A stretch of DNA of 64,000 nucleotides from Spirochaetota bacterium (GTDB taxonomy: Bacteria; Spirochaetota; Spirochaetia; Treponematales; UBA12059): NCBI GenBank assembly GCA_029547205.1, contig JAKPPT010000020.1:141014-205013 (forward strand). The letters are read 5' to 3'. Shown one piece after another: positions 25,154 through 33,764 of this stretch. The notes under the pieces were generated by a model. The model was not told the origin of the DNA, did no database searches, and was given only the letters and a program-made list of their open reading frames with translations. Every line of letters begins with the position of its first letter. Position 1 is the first letter of the stretch. The position numbers and the translations under genes were made by a program.

Positions 25154-25966
25154 ATGGTGAAACCCATTGCAGTTCAGGTAGCAAATTTAAGTTTTTCCTA
25201 TGACAGTAAACCAATTTTTTCCAATTTGACGTTTCATCTGCATGAAAAAGAATTAACTACGCTTATTGGACCGAATGGTGCTGGTAAAACAACTTTGCTA
25301 AAACTGCTTCTTGGTCTATTAAAACCAACAGCAGGCACCATACATATTTTTGGTAAATCCCCAGAAACATGTTCAGAGCTAATAGGGTACGTTCCACAAA
25401 ATTTGTTTTATGACACGCTTTTCCCAATAACAGTCAAAGCTGTCATCGCACAGGGTTTGCTTGGTACAGGTTTAGTAAAAAAAGATTTAGATGCAAAACT
25501 TGCAGAATCTCTCGAATATCTTGGTATAGAATCGCTTAAAAACAAACGTTTTTCAGAACTTTCCGGAGGGCAGAGAAGAAAAGTGCTCATCGCACGAGCG
25601 CTTGCTGCACAGCCACGATTGCTCATTCTTGATGAACCAAATGCAAATCTTGATGTTGACAGCGTTCGCGCTCTCTATGAGCTTTTAGCTGATTTAAAAA
25701 AGTCTACAACAGTTCTTCTGGTGACCCATGATATTTCCTTAGCTTCTATCACTGTAGATAGAGTGCTCTGTCTCGGTGATGTAGTGCAGGAAACACAAAG
25801 TATACATGAACATACACTCGATAAATCGATAACGATGATTGACAGGCATTACGGAGGTCAGGCTGTGCTTGTCCGGCATGACATTGATTCTCATGAACAT
25901 GAATGTTGTAAGGAAACAGCAATTGATACAGAGATTTTTCCATCGCATAAAGGGACTAAAAAATGA
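25154..25966 (+). CDS. znuC: Zinc ABC transporter ATPase ZnuC
   Basis: An ABC ATPase of about 270 residues. Walker A is IGPNGAGKTT near 38, Q-loop VPQNLF near 84, signature LSGGQRRK near 140, Walker B LLILDEPNANLD near 160 and the H-loop VTHD near 190. An extra C-terminal tail of about 50 residues is rich in His and Cys (HDIDSHEHECC), suggesting a metal-sensing or -binding extension. ATG 25154 has better spacing from CAGGGA than ATG 25148, which overlaps the znuA stop. The znuB start overlaps its stop by 4 nt. Confidence 0.94.
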   Translation: MVKPIAVQVANLSFSYDSKPIFSNLTFHLHEKELTTLIGPNGAGKTTLLKLLLGLLKPTAGTIHIFGKSPETCSELIGYVPQNLFYDTLFPITVKAVIAQGLLGTGLVKKDLDAKLAESLEYLGIESLKNKRFSELSGGQRRKVLIARALAAQPRLLILDEPNANLDVDSVRALYELLADLKKSTTVLLVTHDISLASITVDRVLCLGDVVQETQSIHEHTLDKSITMIDRHYGGQAVLVRHDIDSHEHECCKETAIDTEIFPSHKGTKK

Positions 25967-26835
25967 AAAGTTTTATCGATGCACTCGTTAATCCCGTATT
26001 CCCTTTTTTAAGAAACGCAGTTTTCGCTGGAATTTTGTCATCAGTATTGTTTGGGATTCTTGGCTCTATCATAACAGTAAGGCGGATTGGTGGTTTGGCT
26101 GGCGCAATATCACATGCGGTTCTTGGCGGAATAGGTTTAGCTCTTTTTCTCTCACGTAAGAATATAGTTCCCTGGTTTTCTCCATTGATTGGAGCACTAC
26201 TATTTGCTGTTCTTTCTGCACTAATCATAGGAGTTGTCTCACTCAAGGCAAAACAGAGGGAGGATACAATAATTAATGCAGTTTGGGCTCTGGGGATGAG
26301 TATAGGTATACTTTTTCTAAACATGACGCCAGGATACGCAGATCCCATGACTTATCTCTTTGGCAATATTCTGTTAGTGAGTACTAAGGAACTAGTACTG
26401 CTTGCTGTGCTGGATGTTGTTTTGATTATCGCTGTAACACTATTTTATCCTTTTATAGAAGCAAGTTCGTTTGATGAAGAGTTTGCCAGAGTTCGCGGTA
26501 TTCCTGTAGTGCTTATATATTTTAGTATTTTACTATTTTCTGCAGTTGCGATTGTGCTTGTTCAAACATATATTGGAATAATTATGGTCATTGCAATGCT
26601 CGTGCTTCCTGCTGGAACGCTCACTTTATGGGTAAAGAGTCTTTTAGGAATGATGGTTGGTGCAGCACTTATTGCATGTATTGCTTCAACATCTGGTGTG
26701 TACATTGCATGGATAACTGATAAACCCGCAGGATCTATAATTGTATTAATAACAGGTATTCTGTTTAGTTTTAGTATGGTAGGTGGGTTGCTCTATAAAA
26801 AATTGTTATTAAAACAGAGGAAAAATTTACCATGA
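25963..26835 (+). CDS. znuB: Zinc ABC transporter permease ZnuB
   Basis: A 290-residue polytopic permease of the ABC-3 family with about eight membrane segments. It has the conserved GGLAGAISHAVLGGIGLALF near 45-65 and the cytoplasmic coupling region DEEFARVRGIPV near 175. It is co-translated with znuC through an ATGA overlap and overlaps zur by 4 nt. Confidence 0.94.
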   Translation: MKSFIDALVNPVFPFLRNAVFAGILSSVLFGILGSIITVRRIGGLAGAISHAVLGGIGLALFLSRKNIVPWFSPLIGALLFAVLSALIIGVVSLKAKQREDTIINAVWALGMSIGILFLNMTPGYADPMTYLFGNILLVSTKELVLLAVLDVVLIIAVTLFYPFIEASSFDEEFARVRGIPVVLIYFSILLFSAVAIVLVQTYIGIIMVIAMLVLPAGTLTLWVKSLLGMMVGAALIACIASTSGVYIAWITDKPAGSIIVLITGILFSFSMVGGLLYKKLLLKQRKNLP

Positions 26836-27269
26836 CAAAAATCAGAAAAACAGTTTTGGATCTGGTAACTACATCATCGGTACCGTTGTCAGCAGGAACA
26901 ATTTATGAACAACTTGTATCGCAAAAAAGACTCAAATGTAATCTTGCTTCGGTATATCGAACGCTCAAGTACCTTGAACTTGAGCATCTTGCTGGATCAT
27001 TTATCTTACATTGCGAAGCGCATGGTACTGAGCGCTACTTTTATGCAAACAAGCAATTGCACACGCACTGGTTCCATTGTAGTGTATGTCATCGATTTTT
27101 TGATATAGGCAATGCGGTCACTAAAAACAATCACTGCATTATTGATAAAACAGCAGAGACAATTCAAACATTGTATGGTTTTTCTGTAGAACAGCATAGC
27201 CTACTTTTTACAGGTACCTGTAAGGATTGTATACAGAGTCAGAAGCATAATTTCATATTGATGCAATAA
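26832..27269 (+). CDS. zur: Fur-family zinc uptake regulator Zur
   Basis: A 145-residue metal-dependent repressor. The winged helix (about 1-80) contains LKCNLASVYRTLKYLE, the recognition helix. The metal-binding dimerisation domain has HTHWFHCSVC near 75-84 and the second structural pair CKDC near 130. It is the last gene of the zinc operon, and the promoter has matching tandem 7-1-7 sites, which favours Zur over Fur or PerR. The gene ends 1 nt before the convergent HD-GYP gene. Confidence 0.92.
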   Translation: MTKIRKTVLDLVTTSSVPLSAGTIYEQLVSQKRLKCNLASVYRTLKYLELEHLAGSFILHCEAHGTERYFYANKQLHTHWFHCSVCHRFFDIGNAVTKNNHCIIDKTAETIQTLYGFSVEQHSLLFTGTCKDCIQSQKHNFILMQ

Positions 27270-27270
27270 G

Positions 27271-28479
27271 TTATGCAGAAGATTGTTTAGTAATTGCTTC
27301 TTCGTTGAGCATGGCAAGAAATTCTTGTACAATTTCAGGATCAAAATGAGATCCTGAAAGTGATTTGATATATTCATAGGCTTCTTTATAGTTCCATGCT
27401 CTGTGGTATGGTCGGTTATGAATCAGTGCATCCCAGACATCTATAATAGAGAATATACGAGCTGCAATAGGTATTTTATCTTCTTTTAGTCCACGGGGAT
27501 AACCGGTACCATCCCATTTTTCGTGATGACAGTAGGGAATATCGAGAGCTGGTAATAAAAATGTAATATCACTCAACATTCTTTTGGCATATTCTGGATG
27601 CTTATTCATGATTATCCGCTCTTCTGGAGTGAGCGGTTCTGGTTTAAGGAGAATAGAATCCGGTATAGCCACTTTGCCGATATCATGCAGGAGTGCACCA
27701 CGCCGTATATGTACAATGTCTTCCTCAGGGAGGCCTACACGCCGTGCGAGTGTAATCGTCATGTCAGTTACCCTGAGTGTGTGACCTTCTGTTTCATGGT
27801 CTCGCATTTCAAGTGCTTTAGACCAGCCTTCTATTGTTGCATCGTAAGAGTTAAGCAATTCTCTGTCAGCTTCTTTAAGCCTAAAGAATATTTGAGCATT
27901 ATGAATAGCAACAGCAGATTGGCTAACGAGCGCTTCGCTAAAATGAATTTGTTCTTCGGTAAATGGTTCACCCTGACGTTCTGCCACAATTACTCCAAGT
28001 GGCTCTTCTTCCCATCGCATAGGTATAGTAAGTGTTACATATTTACCAGACGGTGAGTTTGTAATTGATTGAATTGTTTTTGATATGTCTACTGATTCCG
28101 AAATATCTTTATAGAGTATTGCATCAGTGCATGAGTTCTTTTGTTCATCGGAACGGTAGTCGCGCGATATAACAGGATGAATTCTATCGCTGATGTCCAG
28201 TATAACATGTGCACAATCATATGGAATGAGCCATGCAAGATAATCTAGCATCGACTCAAGAATTACAGCAGTCTCCAGTTTTTTAGTTACCTCATTGCTT
28301 GCAATACGGAGAATTTCTGCAGTTTGGCAGAAATTACGTTCTCTATTAACGATTAATTGGATTTTTTCAGTAATGTGCATGAACCGTTCTGGTAAAGGCT
28401 TACTGGTATCTTGTATTCCGAGAATGTCTGAAAGTGAATCGATAAATTGGATGAAAAGCTTTTCTATTGAACCATCCAT
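27271..28479 (-). CDS. GAF and HD-GYP cyclic di-GMP phosphodiesterase
   Basis: A soluble 402-residue protein. An N-terminal helical part (about 1-60) leads to a GAF domain (about 70-205). The HD-GYP domain (about 220-400) has HDIGK near 263 and HHEKWDGTGYPRG near 319, which includes the full metal and GYP signature of active enzymes. It hydrolyses c-di-GMP to pGpG or GMP. Its start overlaps the receiver gene by 16 nt, so it is part of a three-gene signalling unit with the upstream hybrid kinase. The small-molecule signal sensed by GAF is unknown. Confidence 0.93.
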   Translation of the reverse strand: MDGSIEKLFIQFIDSLSDILGIQDTSKPLPERFMHITEKIQLIVNRERNFCQTAEILRIASNEVTKKLETAVILESMLDYLAWLIPYDCAHVILDISDRIHPVISRDYRSDEQKNSCTDAILYKDISESVDISKTIQSITNSPSGKYVTLTIPMRWEEEPLGVIVAERQGEPFTEEQIHFSEALVSQSAVAIHNAQIFFRLKEADRELLNSYDATIEGWSKALEMRDHETEGHTLRVTDMTITLARRVGLPEEDIVHIRRGALLHDIGKVAIPDSILLKPEPLTPEERIIMNKHPEYAKRMLSDITFLLPALDIPYCHHEKWDGTGYPRGLKEDKIPIAARIFSIIDVWDALIHNRPYHRAWNYKEAYEYIKSLSGSHFDPEIVQEFLAMLNEEAITKQSSA

Positions 28480-28883
28480 ACAGATTCGCCAGCCATGAGC
28501 TTATTAAGATTTTCTGAAAAACGTCTTCCATCTATTGGCTTACCAATAAAGCCGTCAAAGCCGGCATTTTTTGCTTTTTCTATATCCTGTTTCATGACAT
28601 TAGCAGTTAAAGCAATAATGCATGTACTTTTTGTTTTTGGATTATTTCGTAGTTCTTCAAGAATTGCATAGCCATCTTTTTTAGGTAGCTGGATATCAAG
28701 AAAAATGAGATCTGGAACTATTGGGCTTTCTTTTAGAAAATCAGCAGGATCAGTTGTACAGGTATAAACATGGTCTGGATTGATACCAGCAAGCTTTAAA
28801 AGTCTTGTAATAACAAGGAGATTATTGGGGTCATCTTCTACAACAAGTATAATAGCTTTTGCAGCATCAAGTTTGTGATTCAT
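28464..28883 (-). CDS. Stand-alone CheY-like response regulator
   Basis: A 139-residue single receiver. Acidic pair VVEDDPNN near 15, phospho-acceptor Asp in LIFLDIQLPKKDGY near 60, switch Thr in ALTANVM and Lys in IGKPIDG near 120 are all present. There is no output domain. It overlaps its neighbours at both ends, so it probably carries phosphate from the hybrid kinase or serves as an adaptor for the HD-GYP protein. Confidence 0.93.
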   Translation of the reverse strand: MNHKLDAAKAIILVVEDDPNNLLVITRLLKLAGINPDHVYTCTTDPADFLKESPIVPDLIFLDIQLPKKDGYAILEELRNNPKTKSTCIIALTANVMKQDIEKAKNAGFDGFIGKPIDGRRFSENLNKLMAGESVWMVQ

Positions 28884-31800
28884 TCTTACCCCCGTATCTG
28901 GCTTTAGCCTTTTTTATGACCCTTACTATATCATTGCGCGAAAACTGTGATTTTGGCAAGTAGAAAATGTTATTTTTTGTAATAAATGTATATTCTTCTT
29001 TTGTCAAATCTCTACAGCTAGTTAGAATAATGAGTGGATGTTCTTTTTTATTTTCTAATATTCTATTAACAATAGTGAAACCATCGATATCAGGAAGCAT
29101 GATATCTAAAAGAACTACACAGTTTGGTTTCATTGAGGTAATTTTTTGAAGACCTTCGTTTCCGGTACTTGCTGTATCTATAGTAAATTTGCCATCAATA
29201 ATGAAATGCCGTAAAATATCTATCGCAGATGGGTCATCGTCTACAATGAGTGCAGTACCTCCTGTTGGTGATATGTCATGTAGTATTGATTGAATTGTTT
29301 CAGCATCAATGGGTTTTTCCAGGTATTTAAAAATTTGCATAGCTTTTATTTGAGGCTCATCTTGCCGAACTGAACAAATCACAATAGGTATTGTAGATGT
29401 TTCGCTGTCTTTACTTAACATTTCGATGACCTGCCATCCAGAAAGTTCAGGCATAAAAATGTCCAGAAAAATAACTCGGGGTTTATGTTTTTTTGTAAGT
29501 TCCAGTGTTTCTTCTGAATGCGTTGTCGCAATTACTTCCCATGAGGATTGCAGTTCCCACGATGCAAAGGTAGTAAAATTGGGGTCATCATCAACTACGA
29601 GTATATTTCTCATGTTTTCATATATATCTTCTGATTCTTTAACACTTGGTTGAATTGTTGAAAGCCTGGTTGTAAAAAAGATTTCTGTTCCAACATCTGG
29701 TTCTGATTCAATCCATATAGAGCCGCCCTGAAGTTCAACAAACTTTTTGCTGATTGGTAAACCAAGCCCTGTGCCTCCAGCTTCTCGTGATAGTTCTCCA
29801 TTGAGCTGTAAAAATTCATCAAATGCTTTTGGAATATCTTCATGCTTCATGCCTATACCCGTATCTTTTACACTTATTTGCAAGAATTCTTCGACTGTTT
29901 TAATATTGATAAATATTGAACCTTTCCGTGTAAATTTTGCAGCATTTGATAAAAGATTAAATAGTATTTGTTTGAATCGTACTGGATCTGCATGAATATA
30001 GGGAAGCGGAAGGGAATAGTTTTTTCTGAGTTGAATAGGTTTATCTTTTATGTATCCATGGATTGTTTCTATGACAGCTTCAATTTCATCTTGTGGGTTA
30101 AAATCTTCAAAATTAAGCTGAAATTTGCCAGCTTCAATTTTAGCTAGGTCAAGAATATCATTGATAAGAGAAAGCAGGTGCCTGCCGGAGTTTTCGATTC
30201 GTTTTATCATATCGTATTCCTCAGGAAAAGATTCTTGAGGAATGGTAAGCTGAGCAAGATAGGCAAAATTGATAATGGAATTGAGAGGTGTTCTGAGCTC
30301 ATGACTAGTGTTTGCAAGAAACTGGCTTTTATATTTATTTGCCTGTTCTGCTTCTTTAAGAGCTCTATTAGCTTCGTCGTATAGTTTTGCGTTATAAATT
30401 GCTACACTTACCTGTCGTGCTATACTCTCTGCAAATTGAATATCTCTTGCAGTAAACTTTCTTTCAGAGGGACTGCGCCAGATAGCAAGGATACCGAGTA
30501 GTTCATCATAGAAAGTGAGCGGTACTGCCATGAGTTTATCTTCTCGATCAGCAGGATTGGTTCCTTCGATATGTACTGCAAGGCTATTTTGCGAGAGATC
30601 ATTGTCAATAAATGTCTCTTTGTCTTCTGCAACAATACCTAAGATACCTTCTCCTATTGTAAATTCATCCTGTAAAATAATTGCTTCATCTTCACCCGTT
30701 GCTGCCATAGCCTTAAAATGGTTGGGAGAATCTTTTAAATATACTGCAGTGGTTGTTCTGGTAAGCAACGGAAATGCTAATTGAACAATTTTTTGCATAA
30801 CGGTTTGCAAATCGAGCGATGCAGATACCTGTCGGCCTATCTCAGCAATAATTGATGCTTCTTCTTTTCGCCGTATGCTGTCCTGGAATAACCGTGCATT
30901 TTGCACAGCAGTAGATATAGTCGATGCAATGATAGTAAGCAGTTTAATATCATCTTCAGAGAAATAATTTTTTTGATTAAACTGTTGAACAGATATAACC
31001 CCAATGGGTTTATGACCAGAAATAATGGGAATACCTACCCATGAACGTGGCTGACGTGGATCACGTAAAATTCCCCCCAATGTGTGAACAGCATCTGTTT
31101 CAACAGTATCAATTACCAGTGGCTTTTGTGTTTTAAGAATGTAGGATGTTAAACCTTCACCGACTTTAAGAGGTGGCTTTTTTTCATAAACGCCATCAAT
31201 AGAAAAATAAGGTGTTGTAATGGTTTCTTCATCAGGATCAAGAATAGCAATATATACAACATCGCATTTATACAATGAATGAATAGATTCTCCTGCAAGC
31301 ACACAGAGTTTTTCAATGTCGAGATACCGGTTAATTGCTGATGAGATTGCATTGATAGTTTCCAGTTCGTTAATACGTTTTTTTGTTTCTGCATAGAGCT
31401 GTGCATTACGGAAAGCCATAGAAACATGGGCTGCAAATGCTGCAGCAATAAAAACATGTGCAGAGTTATATGCATTTACCTTATGGGAATCCAATGTAAG
31501 AATACCAAGAACTTTATCCTGAGCTATAAGTGGAACTCCCATCCATGATCGGATAACTTGTTTATGAGAAGTGTATGCAGAAACCCAGCGCGGGTCTTTT
31601 TCGACATCTTCTATGACGATAGGGAGTTTCATTTGAATAACTTCTCTGTCAATTGTGTGTTTATTGATATCAAGTGTCAGTCCAATTAGTGATTCTGGGT
31701 TTTCAAAGCCTACACAGGTTTTTGCAATAATAAAATTGTCTTTTAGCTCAAAAATGGTTGCAGTGTCAAATGGCAGAATTTTGCTTACTGATTCCAGAAT

Positions 31801-31926
31801 TAACTTTAATACTTCGTCAGGATCGAGTGTAGAATTGACAAGTTTTGAAACTTCGAGGAGGATTTGAGCAGTCTGATCGAGTGAATGAGAGTCTGTTAAC
31901 TGTATCTGTGTAAAAGACGGGCTCAT
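28867..31926 (-). CDS. Soluble hybrid histidine kinase with three GAF and two receiver domains
   Basis: A 1019-residue cytoplasmic kinase with no membrane segment. GAF domains lie at about 20-180, 190-350 and 370-520, followed by HisKA with LANTSHELRTPLNS near 550 and HATPase with the N box LLSNAAKFT near 665 and GGTGLGLPIS near 720. Two receivers follow, with Asp in VIFLDIFMP near 830 and VVLLDIMLP near 945. No Hpt domain is present. With the overlapping receiver and HD-GYP genes it forms a phosphorelay likely linked to c-di-GMP. The ATG has no ribosome binding site; TACAAT ends 6 nt before it. Confidence 0.94.
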   Translation of the reverse strand: MSPSFTQIQLTDSHSLDQTAQILLEVSKLVNSTLDPDEVLKLILESVSKILPFDTATIFELKDNFIIAKTCVGFENPESLIGLTLDINKHTIDREVIQMKLPIVIEDVEKDPRWVSAYTSHKQVIRSWMGVPLIAQDKVLGILTLDSHKVNAYNSAHVFIAAAFAAHVSMAFRNAQLYAETKKRINELETINAISSAINRYLDIEKLCVLAGESIHSLYKCDVVYIAILDPDEETITTPYFSIDGVYEKKPPLKVGEGLTSYILKTQKPLVIDTVETDAVHTLGGILRDPRQPRSWVGIPIISGHKPIGVISVQQFNQKNYFSEDDIKLLTIIASTISTAVQNARLFQDSIRRKEEASIIAEIGRQVSASLDLQTVMQKIVQLAFPLLTRTTTAVYLKDSPNHFKAMAATGEDEAIILQDEFTIGEGILGIVAEDKETFIDNDLSQNSLAVHIEGTNPADREDKLMAVPLTFYDELLGILAIWRSPSERKFTARDIQFAESIARQVSVAIYNAKLYDEANRALKEAEQANKYKSQFLANTSHELRTPLNSIINFAYLAQLTIPQESFPEEYDMIKRIENSGRHLLSLINDILDLAKIEAGKFQLNFEDFNPQDEIEAVIETIHGYIKDKPIQLRKNYSLPLPYIHADPVRFKQILFNLLSNAAKFTRKGSIFINIKTVEEFLQISVKDTGIGMKHEDIPKAFDEFLQLNGELSREAGGTGLGLPISKKFVELQGGSIWIESEPDVGTEIFFTTRLSTIQPSVKESEDIYENMRNILVVDDDPNFTTFASWELQSSWEVIATTHSEETLELTKKHKPRVIFLDIFMPELSGWQVIEMLSKDSETSTIPIVICSVRQDEPQIKAMQIFKYLEKPIDAETIQSILHDISPTGGTALIVDDDPSAIDILRHFIIDGKFTIDTASTGNEGLQKITSMKPNCVVLLDIMLPDIDGFTIVNRILENKKEHPLIILTSCRDLTKEEYTFITKNNIFYLPKSQFSRNDIVRVIKKAKARYGGKNESQT

Positions 31927-31932
31927 ATCTCA

Positions 31933-31961
31933 ATTGTAATATAACTTTTTGATATACTCAA
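31933..31961 (-). promoter_or_regulatory. Promoter of the hybrid kinase operon, likely leaderless
   Basis: On the minus strand, TTGAGT, 17 bp, TACAAT. The last -10 base is 6 nt from the ATG, so the predicted start of transcription is the A of the start codon. There is no Shine-Dalgarno sequence. Confidence 0.6.
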
Positions 31962-33490
31962 TAGTTTCGAGCAGTAAAATACGTATATAACCGGGATTTT
32001 TTTTGTATTTCCTGATCAAAAGCAGCAAATCCCAGTGTTTCAATCAAGGTTGGAGTATCCTTAAAGAGCGAACGCCCTAATCCTATACCGGGGGCATTGT
32101 ATTCAACTCCTATTGCATCGAGAATAGTTGGCATGGTGTCAACAGCTGAAAAGAGGCGATTTTTGCTTTTTATTGGCTTTTTGACAGTATTAAGGTAACA
32201 GTTATAAATCCTCCGTTCTTTAAGTAAATTCTGATCTGGAAAGAAATTGGATGCCATGTACAGGTGATCACCCAGCACAATTACCGTTGTGTTGCTATAA
32301 AATTCCTGTGTTTTGACCCAGGTAAGAAAATCCATTGCACGCCTATCTGCGGATAGCAGTACATCATAGTACTTATCGCTATGGAGCTGAGGCGTTTCTT
32401 CATCGAGATAACCCCCATCATGATGTGTGTCAGCAGTAAATATGATAAAACAAAAAGGCTCATCGTGTGAACTGATTTCGAGTAGTTCCTGTTTGGCAAA
32501 TGCATATAACTTTCTATCTTCAAATCCCCACCATACATAATAATCTGGCGGTAGTGCGCCTTTGCTTTTATAGTAATTGTAATCGAGAATGGTCGTGTTA
32601 CCATGCCGTGTAAAAAAATCTTTTCGCCCGCCAAATTCTGTATCTGTGCCACTTAAAAAATAATTATGGTATCCGTGTTCGGCTAAAATCTCTAATAATC
32701 CCTTTGCATTTGGGAAAAAACCTTTATCAACATCGTATGGAAATTTTCCTGGAGGTATTATGAGCGGGAAAGCCATAAAATGAGCGATAATTGCACCTAC
32801 TGTCCAGCTTGCTCCATTTATCTGTAAACCTCCACCAATATCGTCTGAACCACTAAAGTTTATTTCTTTTTTAGCCAGTTCATACAGATTTGGAATACAG
32901 TTCTCTTGAAGGATACCTCCCTCGCGGGTAGATGTAAATGATGTTTCCATAGATTCTATAAAAAGAATGATAAGATTTCTTTTTTTTTCAGGAAATTTGT
33001 ATGTAATGCTATCGGGATGTATATAATTATCTTCATAAAATGTTGATGTTTTAAATGAATAGGCAAGAAAATCAATAATTCCAAAATTTTTTTGTGCAAA
33101 CACAGCAGCTGATGATAAACAAAAAAGGCTAATGATGAGTGATATCGCGTTAATTGCTTTTAACGGATACAGCTGGACATCTTTCTTTTTAAATCGTGTA
33201 AAAAGTTCTAGCTTTATGGTAACCTTAAAAACGTTAAACCCAATTACTACAAAAATACATGTGTACAATAAGGGAAGAACTATGCAGTGAACGATATAAT
33301 TGAATAAAATTGCTTTTCCAACACCTTTCATAGGGCTGAAAATTTGAAAAAATATCTCACGCGAAGTGGCTGAAGGGAAATTCCGCTTAATCCAGACCAT
33401 GGAATTAAGTACAACAAACGAAATAAAAAGAATTGTACAAAAAGCAATCTGAATTAGTATAGTTTTCTTTTTGATGCGTTTTTCTTTCAT
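31958..33490 (-). CDS. LtaS/MdoB-type sulfatase-fold phosphoglycerol transferase
   Basis: A protein of about 510 residues with three or four membrane segments (first 130 or so residues) and an extracytoplasmic sulfatase-fold domain. The catalytic region IILFIESMETSFTS near 180 has Glu and Thr as in LtaS. Further metal-ligand motifs are FTADTHHDGG near 355 and VVLGDHLYM near 405. Family members move phosphoglycerol groups from phosphatidylglycerol to envelope glycans or polymers; what a spirochaete would modify is unknown. ATG 33490 is chosen because the earlier frame runs through the TPP riboswitch and has no membrane-type start. Promoter at 33504-33532. Confidence 0.85.
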   Translation of the reverse strand: MKEKRIKKKTILIQIAFCTILFISFVVLNSMVWIKRNFPSATSREIFFQIFSPMKGVGKAILFNYIVHCIVLPLLYTCIFVVIGFNVFKVTIKLELFTRFKKKDVQLYPLKAINAISLIISLFCLSSAAVFAQKNFGIIDFLAYSFKTSTFYEDNYIHPDSITYKFPEKKRNLIILFIESMETSFTSTREGGILQENCIPNLYELAKKEINFSGSDDIGGGLQINGASWTVGAIIAHFMAFPLIIPPGKFPYDVDKGFFPNAKGLLEILAEHGYHNYFLSGTDTEFGGRKDFFTRHGNTTILDYNYYKSKGALPPDYYVWWGFEDRKLYAFAKQELLEISSHDEPFCFIIFTADTHHDGGYLDEETPQLHSDKYYDVLLSADRRAMDFLTWVKTQEFYSNTTVIVLGDHLYMASNFFPDQNLLKERRIYNCYLNTVKKPIKSKNRLFSAVDTMPTILDAIGVEYNAPGIGLGRSLFKDTPTLIETLGFAAFDQEIQKKSRLYTYFTARNY

Positions 33491-33503
33491 ATTGCAATTA
33501 ATT

Positions 33504-33532
33504 ATGGTAAATAAATACTTTGCTGCTGTCAA
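33504..33532 (-). promoter_or_regulatory. Promoter of the sulfatase-fold gene
   Basis: On the minus strand, TTGACA, 17 bp, TACCAT, ahead of ATG 33490. A similar element (TTGTCA, 17 bp, TACCAT at 33547-33575) faces the other way toward the TPP riboswitch. Confidence 0.5.
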
Positions 33533-33580
33533 GGCAATTCGTGTACTTGTCAAATATTTTTTTTTGTAATACCATGCAGG

Positions 33581-33662
33581 TGTCGTGGGGTGGTTCGTGA
33601 ATGAGCCTGAGATTATACCCGTTGAACCTGATCCGGATAATGCCGGCGAAGGGATTCTGACG
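33581..33662 (+). ncRNA. TPP riboswitch (THI element)
   Basis: This aptamer binds thiamine pyrophosphate. The highly conserved parts are present: GGGGTGG with GCC-CTGAGA at 33605-33612, ACCC at 33617-33620, and the second arm GAACCTGATCCGGATAATGC followed by CGGCGAAGGGA to 33654. CCCCAC at 33671-33676 is fully complementary to GTGGGG at 33585-33590 and could compete with helix P2. Near the gene, AAGGAG (33754) can pair with CCTT at 33738, so control is probably at translation. The ykoEDCF operon follows at 33765. Confidence 0.93.
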
Positions 33663-33764
33663 TACTCATTCCCCACAGCCATTTTCTCTGCATGGAAGCG
33701 TCATGCGGATGGTTCTGTATATGCAGAACTAATCTGGCCTTGTAAGGCTTTATAAGGAGTTGCT

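Noticed and set aside
33491..33682. N-terminal 64-residue extension of the sulfatase-fold protein
   Set aside because: This stretch is antisense to the TPP riboswitch and does not resemble a signal or membrane start; ATG 33490 with its own promoter is better.
33712..33750. Similarity of the GTTCTG/CAGAAC and CTTGTAAG hairpins here to those at 23448-23527
   Set aside because: Shared pieces are only 6-8 bases with different spacing and order; chance similarity is likely.
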